A stretch of DNA of 5,950 nucleotides from Actinomycetota bacterium. Its GTDB lineage: Bacteria > Actinomycetota > Actinomycetes > Nanopelagicales > Nanopelagicaceae. Under the pieces are notes generated by a model, which worked only from the letters and a program-made list of their open reading frames with translations, was not told the DNA's origin and made no database searches. Made by a program: the position numbers and the translations under genes. Shown in pieces: positions 1-5,930 of the stretch. Numbering within the stretch: the first letter of the stretch is position 1; each line of letters starts with the position of its first letter. The stretch is taken from the NCBI GenBank assembly GCA_947488645.1, contig CANLAC010000072.1, positions 1 to 5,950 of the forward strand, in the 5' to 3' direction.

Positions 1-1031
1 CACATGGTCGTGCAACTCGCAAAACCTTAGAAGATGCCCGCGAGGCAATTGCACAGAAGATTGATTGCCTGGCATCGGAAGTCATATTTACAGCTTCAGG
101 TACTGAAGCAAACAACATTGCTCTTAAAGGTTTGTTCTGGAATGGCAAGAAGAGTGGAAGAAATGTTGTCGTTATCTCTTCTATTGAGCACCATGCAATT
201 TTGGATCCTGCCCACTGGTTACATACCCACGAAGGCGCAGAAGTAATTCAAGTTCCAGTCACATCAGATGGTGTTCTTGATCTGGGGTTCCTTCGCACGC
301 TTGTCTCTGATCGTGGATCTGAAATTGCTGTCATTTCAATAATGCATTCCAACAATGAAACTGGGGTGCTACAGCCGATTCAAGAGATTGTCGCAATCGC
401 AGGAGATATTCCTGTTCACACCGATGCGGTTCAAAGTTTCACAAAGACGCCTTTGTCTTATAAAAAATCTGGTGTTACCGCTTTGACGCTGAGCGCTCAC
501 AAAATTGGTGGGCCACTTGGAATCGGTGCTCTTATTTTGCGCCGTGCATTTGAGATCCCTGCACTGCTACATGGTGGGGGACAAGAGCGAGAAATCCGGA
601 GCGGAACATTAAATGCTCCCAGCATCGTTGCCTTCGCAACAGCTGTTGCTGATTCATATGATGCTAAAAAGGTTTGTGATTTAAGAGATGCCTTTATTTC
701 TGGTGTTAAGCGATTAATTCCAGATGCCTATATAAATGGTGAAAAGAGTGCTCGCTTGCCAGGAATCGTCAATGTAACTTTTCCTGGAACTCAGAGTGAC
801 ACCTTGTTGTTGCTATTAGATGGGGCCCATGTTTCTGCTTCAACTGGATCGGCGTGCAGCGCGGGTGTGCATGAGGCCAGCCATGTGCTTCTCTCCATGG
901 GCCACACGGAAGAAACAGCTCAGTCATCCCTTCGATTCTCTTTTGGGGCCACATCTACGCAGACAGATGTTGATTTCGTTTTGTCAGTATTGCCTGATGT
1001 GATTAGCCGAGGACGGGCGGCGAACAAATGA
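1..1031 (+). CDS. Cysteine desulfurase, IscS/NifS family (5' end cut by window)
   Basis: PLP-dependent enzyme that takes sulfur from L-cysteine, leaving alanine, and carries it as a persulfide on a catalytic Cys. The reading frame is open from base 3 to the TGA at 1029-1031, giving 342 visible residues. About 40 N-terminal residues are missing compared with the usual 380-400, so the start lies outside the window. Visible hallmarks are the cofactor-site motif TASGTEANN (about 99-125), the EHH motif near 187-195, the D-x-x-Q pair (D at 423, Q at 432), the PLP lysine in SAHKIGGPLGIG (codon 501-503) and the catalytic Cys in STGSACSAG (codon 855-857). The short active-site loop fits group I (IscS/NifS) rather than SufS. 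It overlaps mnmA by ATGA, which suggests a dedicated sulfur donor for tRNA thiolation, as B. subtilis YrvO is for its MnmA. A general Fe-S cluster role cannot be excluded, so no symbol is given. Confidence 0.95.
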   Translation, partial: HGRATRKTLEDAREAIAQKIDCLASEVIFTASGTEANNIALKGLFWNGKKSGRNVVVISSIEHHAILDPAHWLHTHEGAEVIQVPVTSDGVLDLGFLRTLVSDRGSEIAVISIMHSNNETGVLQPIQEIVAIAGDIPVHTDAVQSFTKTPLSYKKSGVTALTLSAHKIGGPLGIGALILRRAFEIPALLHGGGQEREIRSGTLNAPSIVAFATAVADSYDAKKVCDLRDAFISGVKRLIPDAYINGEKSARLPGIVNVTFPGTQSDTLLLLLDGAHVSASTGSACSAGVHEASHVLLSMGHTEETAQSSLRFSFGATSTQTDVDFVLSVLPDVISRGRAANK

Positions 1032-2101
1032 AGCTAATTGCAGCAATGAGTGGTGGAGTTGATTCTGCCGTAGCTGCTGCTCGCGCGGTAGAGGCTGGCC
1101 ACGAAGTAACTGGGGTTCACCTAGCCCTTGCTGCAAATCCGCAGAAGTATCGTTCCGGTGCACGTGGATGTTGCACAATCGAAGATTCACATGATGCACG
1201 TCGCGCAGCAGATGTAATCGGAATTCCTTTTTATATTTGGGATATGGCCGAAGAGTTTCACGATGGCGTTGTTGAAGATTTCTTAGCAGAGTACGCCGCT
1301 GGAAGAACTCCAAATCCATGTTTGCGTTGTAATGAAAAGATTAAGTTTGCAGCAGTCCTTGATCGTGCACGGGCAATGGGATTCGACGGTGTTGTTACCG
1401 GTCACTATGCCAGAACAGAGATTGGCGAAAAGGGAAAGACTTTGCATCGCGCAGTAGATCACTCCAAAGATCAGTCGTATGTTTTATCGGTATTAACTAT
1501 TGAGCAAATTCAAGGTGCAATATTTCCACTGGGGGATACAACCAAAGTTGATATTCGCATCGAAGCAGAAAAGCGCGGCTTAGCTGTTGCCCAAAAGCCA
1601 GATAGTCATGACATTTGCTTTGTTCCATCAGGAGATAACGCGGGCTGGTTACGCGACCGCTTAGGCAGTGAAGTTGGTCCAATAGTTGATCAAGATGGAA
1701 AGAAGATCGGCGAACACAAAGGTGCATATACATACACAATCGGACAACGCAAAGGATTAGGTCTTACCGTTCCAACATCTGATGGCTCTCCACGATTTGT
1801 ATTAAAGATTGAACCTGTTACCAACACCGTCGTTGTTGGTGCCCGTGAAGATTTAGCGATCACCACAATGCGCGGAGAAAGAGCCGTGTGGTGTGGTCCA
1901 GCTGTAACTAATCAAGTTGAGCAAGGTTTTGTGCAGATTCGCGCGCATGGCGCAGCGCTGCCATGCACCTATTACTTTGATGGAACTTTGCTCGTTGCCA
2001 CCTTAGAAGAGCCTCTATTGGGCTTGGCAACAGGGCAAGCAATGGTTATTTACGATGGTGATCGCGTCGTAGGTTCAGCAACAATTAGTGAGACTGAATG
2101 A
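1028..2101 (+). CDS. mnmA: tRNA-specific 2-thiouridylase MnmA (TrmU)
   Basis: ATP-dependent cytoplasmic enzyme that installs the 2-thio group on the wobble uridine (U34) of tRNAs for Lys, Glu and Gln, using persulfide sulfur from a desulfurase. It has 357 residues, close to E. coli MnmA (about 368). The N-terminal PP-loop SGGVDS (8-13) binds and adenylates. Catalytic cysteines are C98 in GRTPNPCLRCN and C197 in SHDICFVP, matching E. coli C102/C199. Other family marks are TGHYAR (124-129), KDQSY (147-151), GQRKGLG (239-245) and a C-terminal beta domain from about 280. A CC pair at 48-49 follows the PP-loop region, as in many homologues. The ATG at 1028 overlaps the desulfurase stop by 4 nt. 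A purine-rich GAGGA at 1009-1013 lies rather far upstream, so translation is probably coupled. The 3' end overlaps ligA by 4 nt. Confidence 0.97.
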   Translation: MKLIAAMSGGVDSAVAAARAVEAGHEVTGVHLALAANPQKYRSGARGCCTIEDSHDARRAADVIGIPFYIWDMAEEFHDGVVEDFLAEYAAGRTPNPCLRCNEKIKFAAVLDRARAMGFDGVVTGHYARTEIGEKGKTLHRAVDHSKDQSYVLSVLTIEQIQGAIFPLGDTTKVDIRIEAEKRGLAVAQKPDSHDICFVPSGDNAGWLRDRLGSEVGPIVDQDGKKIGEHKGAYTYTIGQRKGLGLTVPTSDGSPRFVLKIEPVTNTVVVGAREDLAITTMRGERAVWCGPAVTNQVEQGFVQIRAHGAALPCTYYFDGTLLVATLEEPLLGLATGQAMVIYDGDRVVGSATISETE

Positions 2102-4119
2102 GCACTAACCCGCGTCATGCGATGACTGAGTTGATTAATGAGATTCGGGATCATCAATTTAAGTATTACGTCTTAGATCAGCCAACAATTACAGATGCGC
2201 AGTTTGATGAGCTGTTGCGCAAATTGCAGGTACTAGAAGACAAGAATCCCGAGCTGCGTGAATCAGATTCCCCAACACAGCACGTCGGGGGAGGCTTTTC
2301 TACCCAATTCGAACAACGCGATCACATTGAGAAGATGATGAGCCTTGATAACGTCTTTGATCTAGAAGAGCTTGCTACCTGGTTTGATCGAGTAGAAAAA
2401 GAGATTTCAAGCCCAACCTATTTGTGTGAGGTCAAGGTTGATGGCCTAGCAATTAACTTAACTTACGAAGATGGTCAATTAGTTCGCGGGTTAACGCGTG
2501 GCAATGGCGTTACCGGTGAAGATGTCACTTTAAATGTTAAGACAATAAAGAATTTGCCGCACACATTAAAGGGTGACAAGGTTCCATCTTTGATTGAAAT
2601 CCGCGGAGAAGTGTTCTTTCCTATTGCCGCCTTTAATGAACTCAATGACTCACTAGAAGAATCGGGTAAGCAGTTATTTGCCAATCCCCGAAATGGAGCT
2701 GCCGGATCACTTCGACAGAAAGATCCACGAGTTACTGCTAGTCGTCCACTCTCAGTTGTCGTGCATGGTGTTGGAGCAAAGGACGGTATTTCCTTTAATT
2801 CTCAAAGCGGTGCCTATGATGAATTAAAGAAACTGGGCTTGCCAACTAGCGATCGATTTAAAGTGTGTGGCACGCGCAAAGATGTTGAAAAGTTCATTCA
2901 GCACTACGAAGACCATCGCCATGATGTTGAGCATGAAATAGATGGAGTCGTAATCAAAGTTGATTCGCTCTCACACCAGCAACAGTTGGGGTTTACATCC
3001 CGTGCTCCAAAGTGGGCTATTGCCTTTAAATATCCGCCTGAAGAGGTAACAACTAAGTTGTTAGATATCAAGGTAAGCGTTGGTCGCACAGGACGAGTTA
3101 CTCCCTTTGCATTTATGGAACCGGTAAAAGTTGCAGGCTCAACAGTTACAAATGCAACCCTGCATAACGCCGAAGAAATTGTTCGAAAAGGTGTCTTAAT
3201 CGGTGACACGGTAGTTATCCGAAAAGCTGGCGATGTTATTCCAGAAGTTTTAGGTCCAGTCATTGATAAGCGAACTGGAAAAGAAAGAGCTTTTGTAATG
3301 CCCACAAATTGTCCAGATTGTGGTGCAGTGCTTCGCGCCATGACTGAAGGTGATGTTGATATTCGTTGCCCAAACACGCAAAGTTGTCCCGCACAGTTAC
3401 GTGAGCGAATTTATTACATCGGTTCTCGTGCAGCATTAGATATTGATGTGCTGGGCTATGAAGCAGCCGTTGCATTGCTGGATTCCAAGATAATCACCGA
3501 TGAGTCAGATCTATTTGATTTAACTGCTGACAAGTTAGTTACTTCAGAATTTTTCACAAAAAAAGATGGAACAAATGCAGCAAATGTTGAAAAACTACTC
3601 GCCGCCTTAGCTGAAGCAAAGACCAGACCGCTTTGGCGAACTTTGGTTGCTCTATCGATTCGTCACGTTGGTCCAACGGCAGCGCAAGGGTTGTCATCTG
3701 CCTTGGGCTCCATTGATGCAATTTCAAAGGCAACTGCAGCAGAACTTGCTGATGTTGATGGTGTTGGTCAAATTATTGCCGATTCAATCGTCGAATGGTT
3801 TAGTGTGGATTGGCATCGAGAGATCATTACCAAGTGGAGCGCTGCTGGCGTGAGAATGATTAATGAGCCAACACAAGTGCTTCCTCAAACATTAGCTGGA
3901 TTGACCTTTGTTGTTACCGGGGGACTTGAATCCTTTAGCCGTGATGGAATTTCAGAGACCATAACTGCCCATGGCGGCAAAGCAGCATCGGCAGTATCGA
4001 AGAAAACAGATTACGTTTTAGTGGGGTCAGATCCTGGTTCTAAGTTAGCTAAAGCAGTGGAATTAGGCGTGCCAGTCATCGATGAGGCGAAGTTTAAAGA
4101 GCTTCTTTCAGGTAAGTAG
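2098..4119 (+). CDS. ligA: NAD+-dependent DNA ligase LigA
   Basis: Seals nicks in duplex DNA in replication and repair, using NAD+ as adenylate donor and releasing NMN. The 673 residues form a complete ligase. Domain Ia (about 1-75) binds NMN. The nucleotidyltransferase domain (about 76-320) has the adenylated lysine K113 in K-V-D-G, then IRGEVFF, FANPRNGAAGS, EIDGVVIKVD and WAIAFKYP. An OB fold follows, then a four-Cys zinc finger (C405, C408, C424, C430), helix-hairpin-helix repeats (about 435-590, including DGVGQIIADSI) and a C-terminal BRCT domain (about 599-673). Domain Ia has YY and FDEL where E. coli has YH and YDRL. I recall the same choices in M. tuberculosis LigA, so this is a lineage trait rather than a defect. 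The usual RGDG motif reads R-G-N-G at 134-137. The ATG at 2098 overlaps the mnmA stop (ATGA), and no strong Shine-Dalgarno is evident, so coupling is likely. An internal ATG at codon 9 is a weaker alternative start. Confidence 0.98.
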   Translation: MSTNPRHAMTELINEIRDHQFKYYVLDQPTITDAQFDELLRKLQVLEDKNPELRESDSPTQHVGGGFSTQFEQRDHIEKMMSLDNVFDLEELATWFDRVEKEISSPTYLCEVKVDGLAINLTYEDGQLVRGLTRGNGVTGEDVTLNVKTIKNLPHTLKGDKVPSLIEIRGEVFFPIAAFNELNDSLEESGKQLFANPRNGAAGSLRQKDPRVTASRPLSVVVHGVGAKDGISFNSQSGAYDELKKLGLPTSDRFKVCGTRKDVEKFIQHYEDHRHDVEHEIDGVVIKVDSLSHQQQLGFTSRAPKWAIAFKYPPEEVTTKLLDIKVSVGRTGRVTPFAFMEPVKVAGSTVTNATLHNAEEIVRKGVLIGDTVVIRKAGDVIPEVLGPVIDKRTGKERAFVMPTNCPDCGAVLRAMTEGDVDIRCPNTQSCPAQLRERIYYIGSRAALDIDVLGYEAAVALLDSKIITDESDLFDLTADKLVTSEFFTKKDGTNAANVEKLLAALAEAKTRPLWRTLVALSIRHVGPTAAQGLSSALGSIDAISKATAAELADVDGVGQIIADSIVEWFSVDWHREIITKWSAAGVRMINEPTQVLPQTLAGLTFVVTGGLESFSRDGISETITAHGGKAASAVSKKTDYVLVGSDPGSKLAKAVELGVPVIDEAKFKELLSGK

Positions 4120-4132
4120 TAGTATTTCACCC

Positions 4133-4255
4133 ATGATCAATCTTGCATCAGAAATTCAGCGCGAACTTCCAGCATCACCACTTGCTTTTGGTGTTATGTC
4201 ATTTGTGGTTTTTGTCGCACTTCTTTACTTAGTACTTCGCCTAGACAGAGACTAA
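4133..4255 (+). CDS. Small single-pass membrane peptide, 40 aa, function unknown
   Basis: A 40-codon ORF with ATG at 4133 and TAA at 4253-4255. It starts 13 nt after ligA and ends 1 nt before nadD. I do not recognise a named family. Residues 1-16 are polar, with a RELPASP segment (10-16). Residues 17-35 are strongly hydrophobic, rich in F, V and L with one Gly, and look like one transmembrane helix. The tail RLDRD (36-40) carries charge. No signal-peptidase site is apparent, so a membrane-anchored peptide is likely. The Shine-Dalgarno is poor: the nearest purine-rich run, AGGTAAG around 4110-4116, is too distant. It may depend on read-through from ligA translation. Support comes from exact fit between two genes, coherent topology and a stop abutting nadD. 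I have an uncertain memory of similar short ELP-containing hydrophobic peptides before nadD in other actinobacteria. It could instead act as a leader ORF coupling nadD translation. Confidence 0.72.
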   Translation: MINLASEIQRELPASPLAFGVMSFVVFVALLYLVLRLDRD

Positions 4256-4256
4256 T

Positions 4257-4805
4257 TTGTCCCGAGTAGGTATTTACGGAGGAACATTTGACCCAATACA
4301 TGTGGGTCATTTGCATGTGATTACCCAACTGATTGAAAAGAAGATTGTTGATCAACTCTTAGTTGTTCCGGCCGGTGAGCCACTACTTCGCAGCCAAGCA
4401 CCTCATGCCTCTGCCCAACAGCGCAGAGCGATGTGCCAGTTGGCACTATCTGATTTACCAGCAGATGTTGCAAGCAAAGTTCAGGTCAATCCCATTGAAG
4501 TGCTGAGAACTGGGCCCAGTTATGCCATTGATACCGTTGAAGCGGTTGCACAAAATTATCCAGGTGATTCAATACTTCTAATTGTGGGGCAAGATGCAGC
4601 TGACAAATTAGATCAATGGCACCGAATCAACGAGCTGCGAACAATGGTCGAATTTGTAGTTATTTCACGTCCTGGTTACGTTGGTAATGGAATTGAAATT
4701 GGGGCTTTGCCAGTGTCGGCGACCACAATTCGAGAAGGTTTGAGCGCAGATGTTTCGTCATCGGTAGCAGCATTTATACGAGAGAATAACCTCTATGACA
4801 ATTAG
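4257..4805 (+). CDS. nadD: Nicotinate-nucleotide adenylyltransferase NadD
   Basis: Transfers AMP from ATP to nicotinate mononucleotide to give deamido-NAD+, the penultimate step of NAD+ synthesis. It has 182 residues, somewhat shorter than E. coli or mycobacterial NadD (about 210). The N-terminal nucleotidyltransferase motif GGTFDPIHVGHL (8-19) has the HxGH signature. GPSYAIDT (86-93), IVGQDAADKL (109-118), W121, SRPG (137-140) and the ATP-phosphate motif SATTIR (154-159) follow in the family order. The ending VAAFIRENNLY is also typical. CoaD shares the first motif but normally has DPITNGH, so NadD fits better. The start is TTG at 4257. The frame is closed by TAG at 4242-4244, and no ATG or GTG occurs between it and the HxGH motif, so TTG is the only reasonable start. 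AGAG at 4247-4250 sits 6 nt upstream as a modest ribosome binding site. It starts 1 nt after the small membrane ORF and overlaps rsfS by 11 nt. Confidence 0.95.
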   Translation: MSRVGIYGGTFDPIHVGHLHVITQLIEKKIVDQLLVVPAGEPLLRSQAPHASAQQRRAMCQLALSDLPADVASKVQVNPIEVLRTGPSYAIDTVEAVAQNYPGDSILLIVGQDAADKLDQWHRINELRTMVEFVVISRPGYVGNGIEIGALPVSATTIREGLSADVSSSVAAFIRENNLYDN

Positions 4806-5172
4806 CAAAAGAACCCACGAGATCACTCAGATTGCAGCACACGCCGCCATCGACAAGATTGCAGTAGATGTTGTTGCCCTCGACCTTTCTGAACAATTGG
4901 TTCTGAGCGAAGTCTTCTTAATCGTTACGGGTCAAAATGAAGCACAGGTTGATTCGATTGCAGATGAGGTAGAGCGCAAACTTGCAGCAGCGGGAGATAA
5001 GCCAATTCGTCGCGAACACGGTGCTGAATGGATTTTGCTTGATTACTCAGATTTAGTTGTGCATGTGCAAAGCGCCGAACTGCGCAAGTACTACATGCTA
5101 GATCGCTTGTGGAATGACTGCCCAACAATCGAGTTGGAGGCTGTGAAGGAGGCTGCAGTAAATGGCCGCTAA
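4795..5172 (+). CDS. rsfS: Ribosomal silencing factor RsfS (Iojap/DUF143)
   Basis: Small cytoplasmic protein that binds ribosomal protein uL14 on the 50S subunit and blocks joining with 30S, lowering translation in starvation or stationary phase. Its 125 residues cover the whole family domain. Visible conserved blocks are VALDLSEQLVLSEVFLIVTG (27-46), NEAQVDSIADEVE (48-60), the RRE turn (72-74), WILLDYSDLVVHVQ (79-92) and the ending ELRKYYMLDRLWNDCP (95-110). The last block resembles the YxLExLWxDCP ending of actinobacterial homologues. The ATG at 4795 lies inside the nadD end (11-nt overlap, shifted reading frame), with an AGAG at 4781-4784 as a possible ribosome binding site. nadD-rsfS adjacency is widespread in bacteria and supports both calls. 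The 3' end overlaps the phosphatase start by 11 nt. Confidence 0.95.
   Translation: MTISKRTHEITQIAAHAAIDKIAVDVVALDLSEQLVLSEVFLIVTGQNEAQVDSIADEVERKLAAAGDKPIRREHGAEWILLDYSDLVVHVQSAELRKYYMLDRLWNDCPTIELEAVKEAAVNGR
5146..5152 (+). promoter_or_regulatory. Strong Shine-Dalgarno for the phosphatase gene
   Basis: AAGGAGG inside the end of rsfS, 9 nt before the ATG at 5162. This is a full-length match to the anti-Shine-Dalgarno core at near-ideal spacing, the strongest such site at any gene start in the window. It fixes the phosphatase start and suggests that ribosomes can initiate there independently of rsfS translation. Confidence 0.85.
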
Positions 5173-5812
5173 CAGAGTTGTTCTATGGCGACATGGCCAA
5201 ACAGATTGGAATGTCGTTAATCGTTTTCAAGGACATTCAGATATCGATTTAAATGAGGTTGGCGTTTTTCAAGCAAAGCACGCTGCTCAAATTCTTGCAG
5301 GTATGAATCCCACAGCAATTATTTCTAGCGACTTAGGACGTGCTCGCAATACCGCGCAAGAGCTTGCCAACTTAACTGGGTTGTCTGTTGAGATAGATGC
5401 AGATCTTCGGGAAACAGATGGTGGGTTGTGGGAAGGAAAGACTGGCGCAGAAAATCGCGCAGAAGATTTCCAAAACTTTATTCGCTGGATTGATGGCGAA
5501 GATAATCCAGCCGGCACAACAGGTGAGCGACGTACCGAAGTAGCAGAACGTGCAATTCGTGCGATCAAGAAAGCACTGGGCGATAAAACAGATCAAGTTT
5601 TAATTGTTGCGACACATGGTGGAACAGCCAGATGTATTCTCGGCGCACTCTTGCAACTTCCACTTTCTCATTGGGGTGTCATTGGTGGACTTTCAAATGC
5701 ATCGTGGTCAATCCTGGAACGCAATCCTCGTCAGTGGAGTTTGGTTGAACATAACGCAGGATCTATTCCAGAACCTGTCTATGGCGAAGAAAGTGGTGCT
5801 ACTTCGGCTTAA
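5162..5812 (+). CDS. Histidine phosphatase, likely glucosyl-3-phosphoglycerate phosphatase (GpgP-like)
   Basis: Member of the phosphoglycerate mutase-like histidine phosphatase superfamily, 216 residues, cytoplasmic. The catalytic set is complete: RHG at 10-12 with phospho-accepting H11, followed by QTDWN; R60 in SSDLGRARNTA; the acid E84 in LRETDGGLWEG; and the second histidine H152 in ATHGG. The region LPLSHWGVIGG-L-SNASW (166-182) closely resembles my recollection of M. tuberculosis GpgP (Rv2419c), LPVANW...GGMGNASW. That enzyme sits in the same nadD-rsfS-phosphatase order and dephosphorylates glucosyl-3-phosphoglycerate to glucosylglycerate, a compatible solute and precursor of methylglucose lipopolysaccharides. 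Synteny plus motifs make GpgP the best guess, but substrates in this superfamily are hard to predict. Broad phosphatase, alpha-ribazole phosphatase or mutase-like activity remain possible, and no glucosyl-phosphoglycerate synthase is present here. The ATG at 5162 overlaps rsfS by 11 nt and has a strong ribosome binding site. Confidence 0.93.
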   Translation: MAANRVVLWRHGQTDWNVVNRFQGHSDIDLNEVGVFQAKHAAQILAGMNPTAIISSDLGRARNTAQELANLTGLSVEIDADLRETDGGLWEGKTGAENRAEDFQNFIRWIDGEDNPAGTTGERRTEVAERAIRAIKKALGDKTDQVLIVATHGGTARCILGALLQLPLSHWGVIGGLSNASWSILERNPRQWSLVEHNAGSIPEPVYGEESGATSA

Positions 5813-5821
5813 GTCCAACGC

Positions 5822-5843
5822 TGCAGATGCGGTAAGGTCTGCA
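5822..5843. repeat. Short perfect inverted repeat between the phosphatase and tRNA-Ala
   Basis: TGCAGA (5822-5827) and TCTGCA (5838-5843) form a perfect 6-bp inverted repeat around a 10-nt loop, starting 9 nt after the phosphatase stop. No T-run follows on either strand, so it is not a canonical intrinsic terminator. It could be an mRNA 3'-end hairpin, a processing signal before the tRNA, or chance. Confidence 0.4.
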
Positions 5844-5857
5844 CTCGCACGAAAATC

Positions 5858-5930
5858 GGGGCTATAGCGCAGCTGGTAGCGCACCTGCATGGCATGCAGG
5901 GGGTCAGGGGTTCAAATCCCCTTAGCTCCA
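5858..5930 (+). tRNA. tRNA-Ala, anticodon GGC
   Basis: A complete 73-nt cloverleaf. The acceptor stem pairs GGGGCTA (5858-5864) with TAGCTCC (5923-5929) and includes the G3:U70 wobble pair that alanyl-tRNA synthetase recognises. The D arm has stem GCGC (5867-5870 and 5879-5882) with GG in its loop. The anticodon arm pairs CCTGC with GCAGG around ATGGCAT, placing anticodon GGC at 5891-5893, which reads GCC and GCU. The variable loop is 5 nt (5901-5905). The T arm pairs AGGGG with CCCCT around TTCAAAT. The discriminator is A5930. The next bases are CAT, so the 3' CCA is not encoded and must be added by CCA-adding enzyme. The gene lies 45 nt after the phosphatase on the same strand. No clear promoter is visible, so read-through with RNase processing is possible. 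Confidence 0.98.

Noticed and set aside
984..1319. 111-codon open frame on the - strand across the desulfurase/mnmA junction
   Set aside because: It is antisense to two strongly conserved genes and its translation is rich in Leu, Arg and Gln with no domain-like pattern.
2904..3377. 157-codon open frame on the - strand inside ligA
   Set aside because: It lies wholly antisense to the conserved nucleotidyltransferase-OB-zinc part of LigA, is low-complexity and Ser/Thr-rich, and has no recognisable motif. It is a codon-usage shadow.
4257..4805. Phosphopantetheine adenylyltransferase (CoaD) as an alternative to NadD
   Set aside because: The motif is DPIHVGH rather than DPITNGH, the length and SATTIR ending fit NadD, and rsfS lies next to it.
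5778..5812. Weak stem (CGAAG with CTTCG) at the phosphatase 3' end as a terminator
   Set aside because: It is only 5 bp with a long loop, inside coding sequence, and no T-run follows.
5604..5867. 87-codon + strand frame running from the phosphatase into the tRNA
   Set aside because: It overlaps the well-supported phosphatase in another frame and ends within the tRNA acceptor stem, so it is not a plausible protein gene.
5884..5900. Near-palindrome CCTGC-ATGGCAT-GCAGG that looks like an operator or hairpin
   Set aside because: Fully explained as the anticodon arm of tRNA-Ala.
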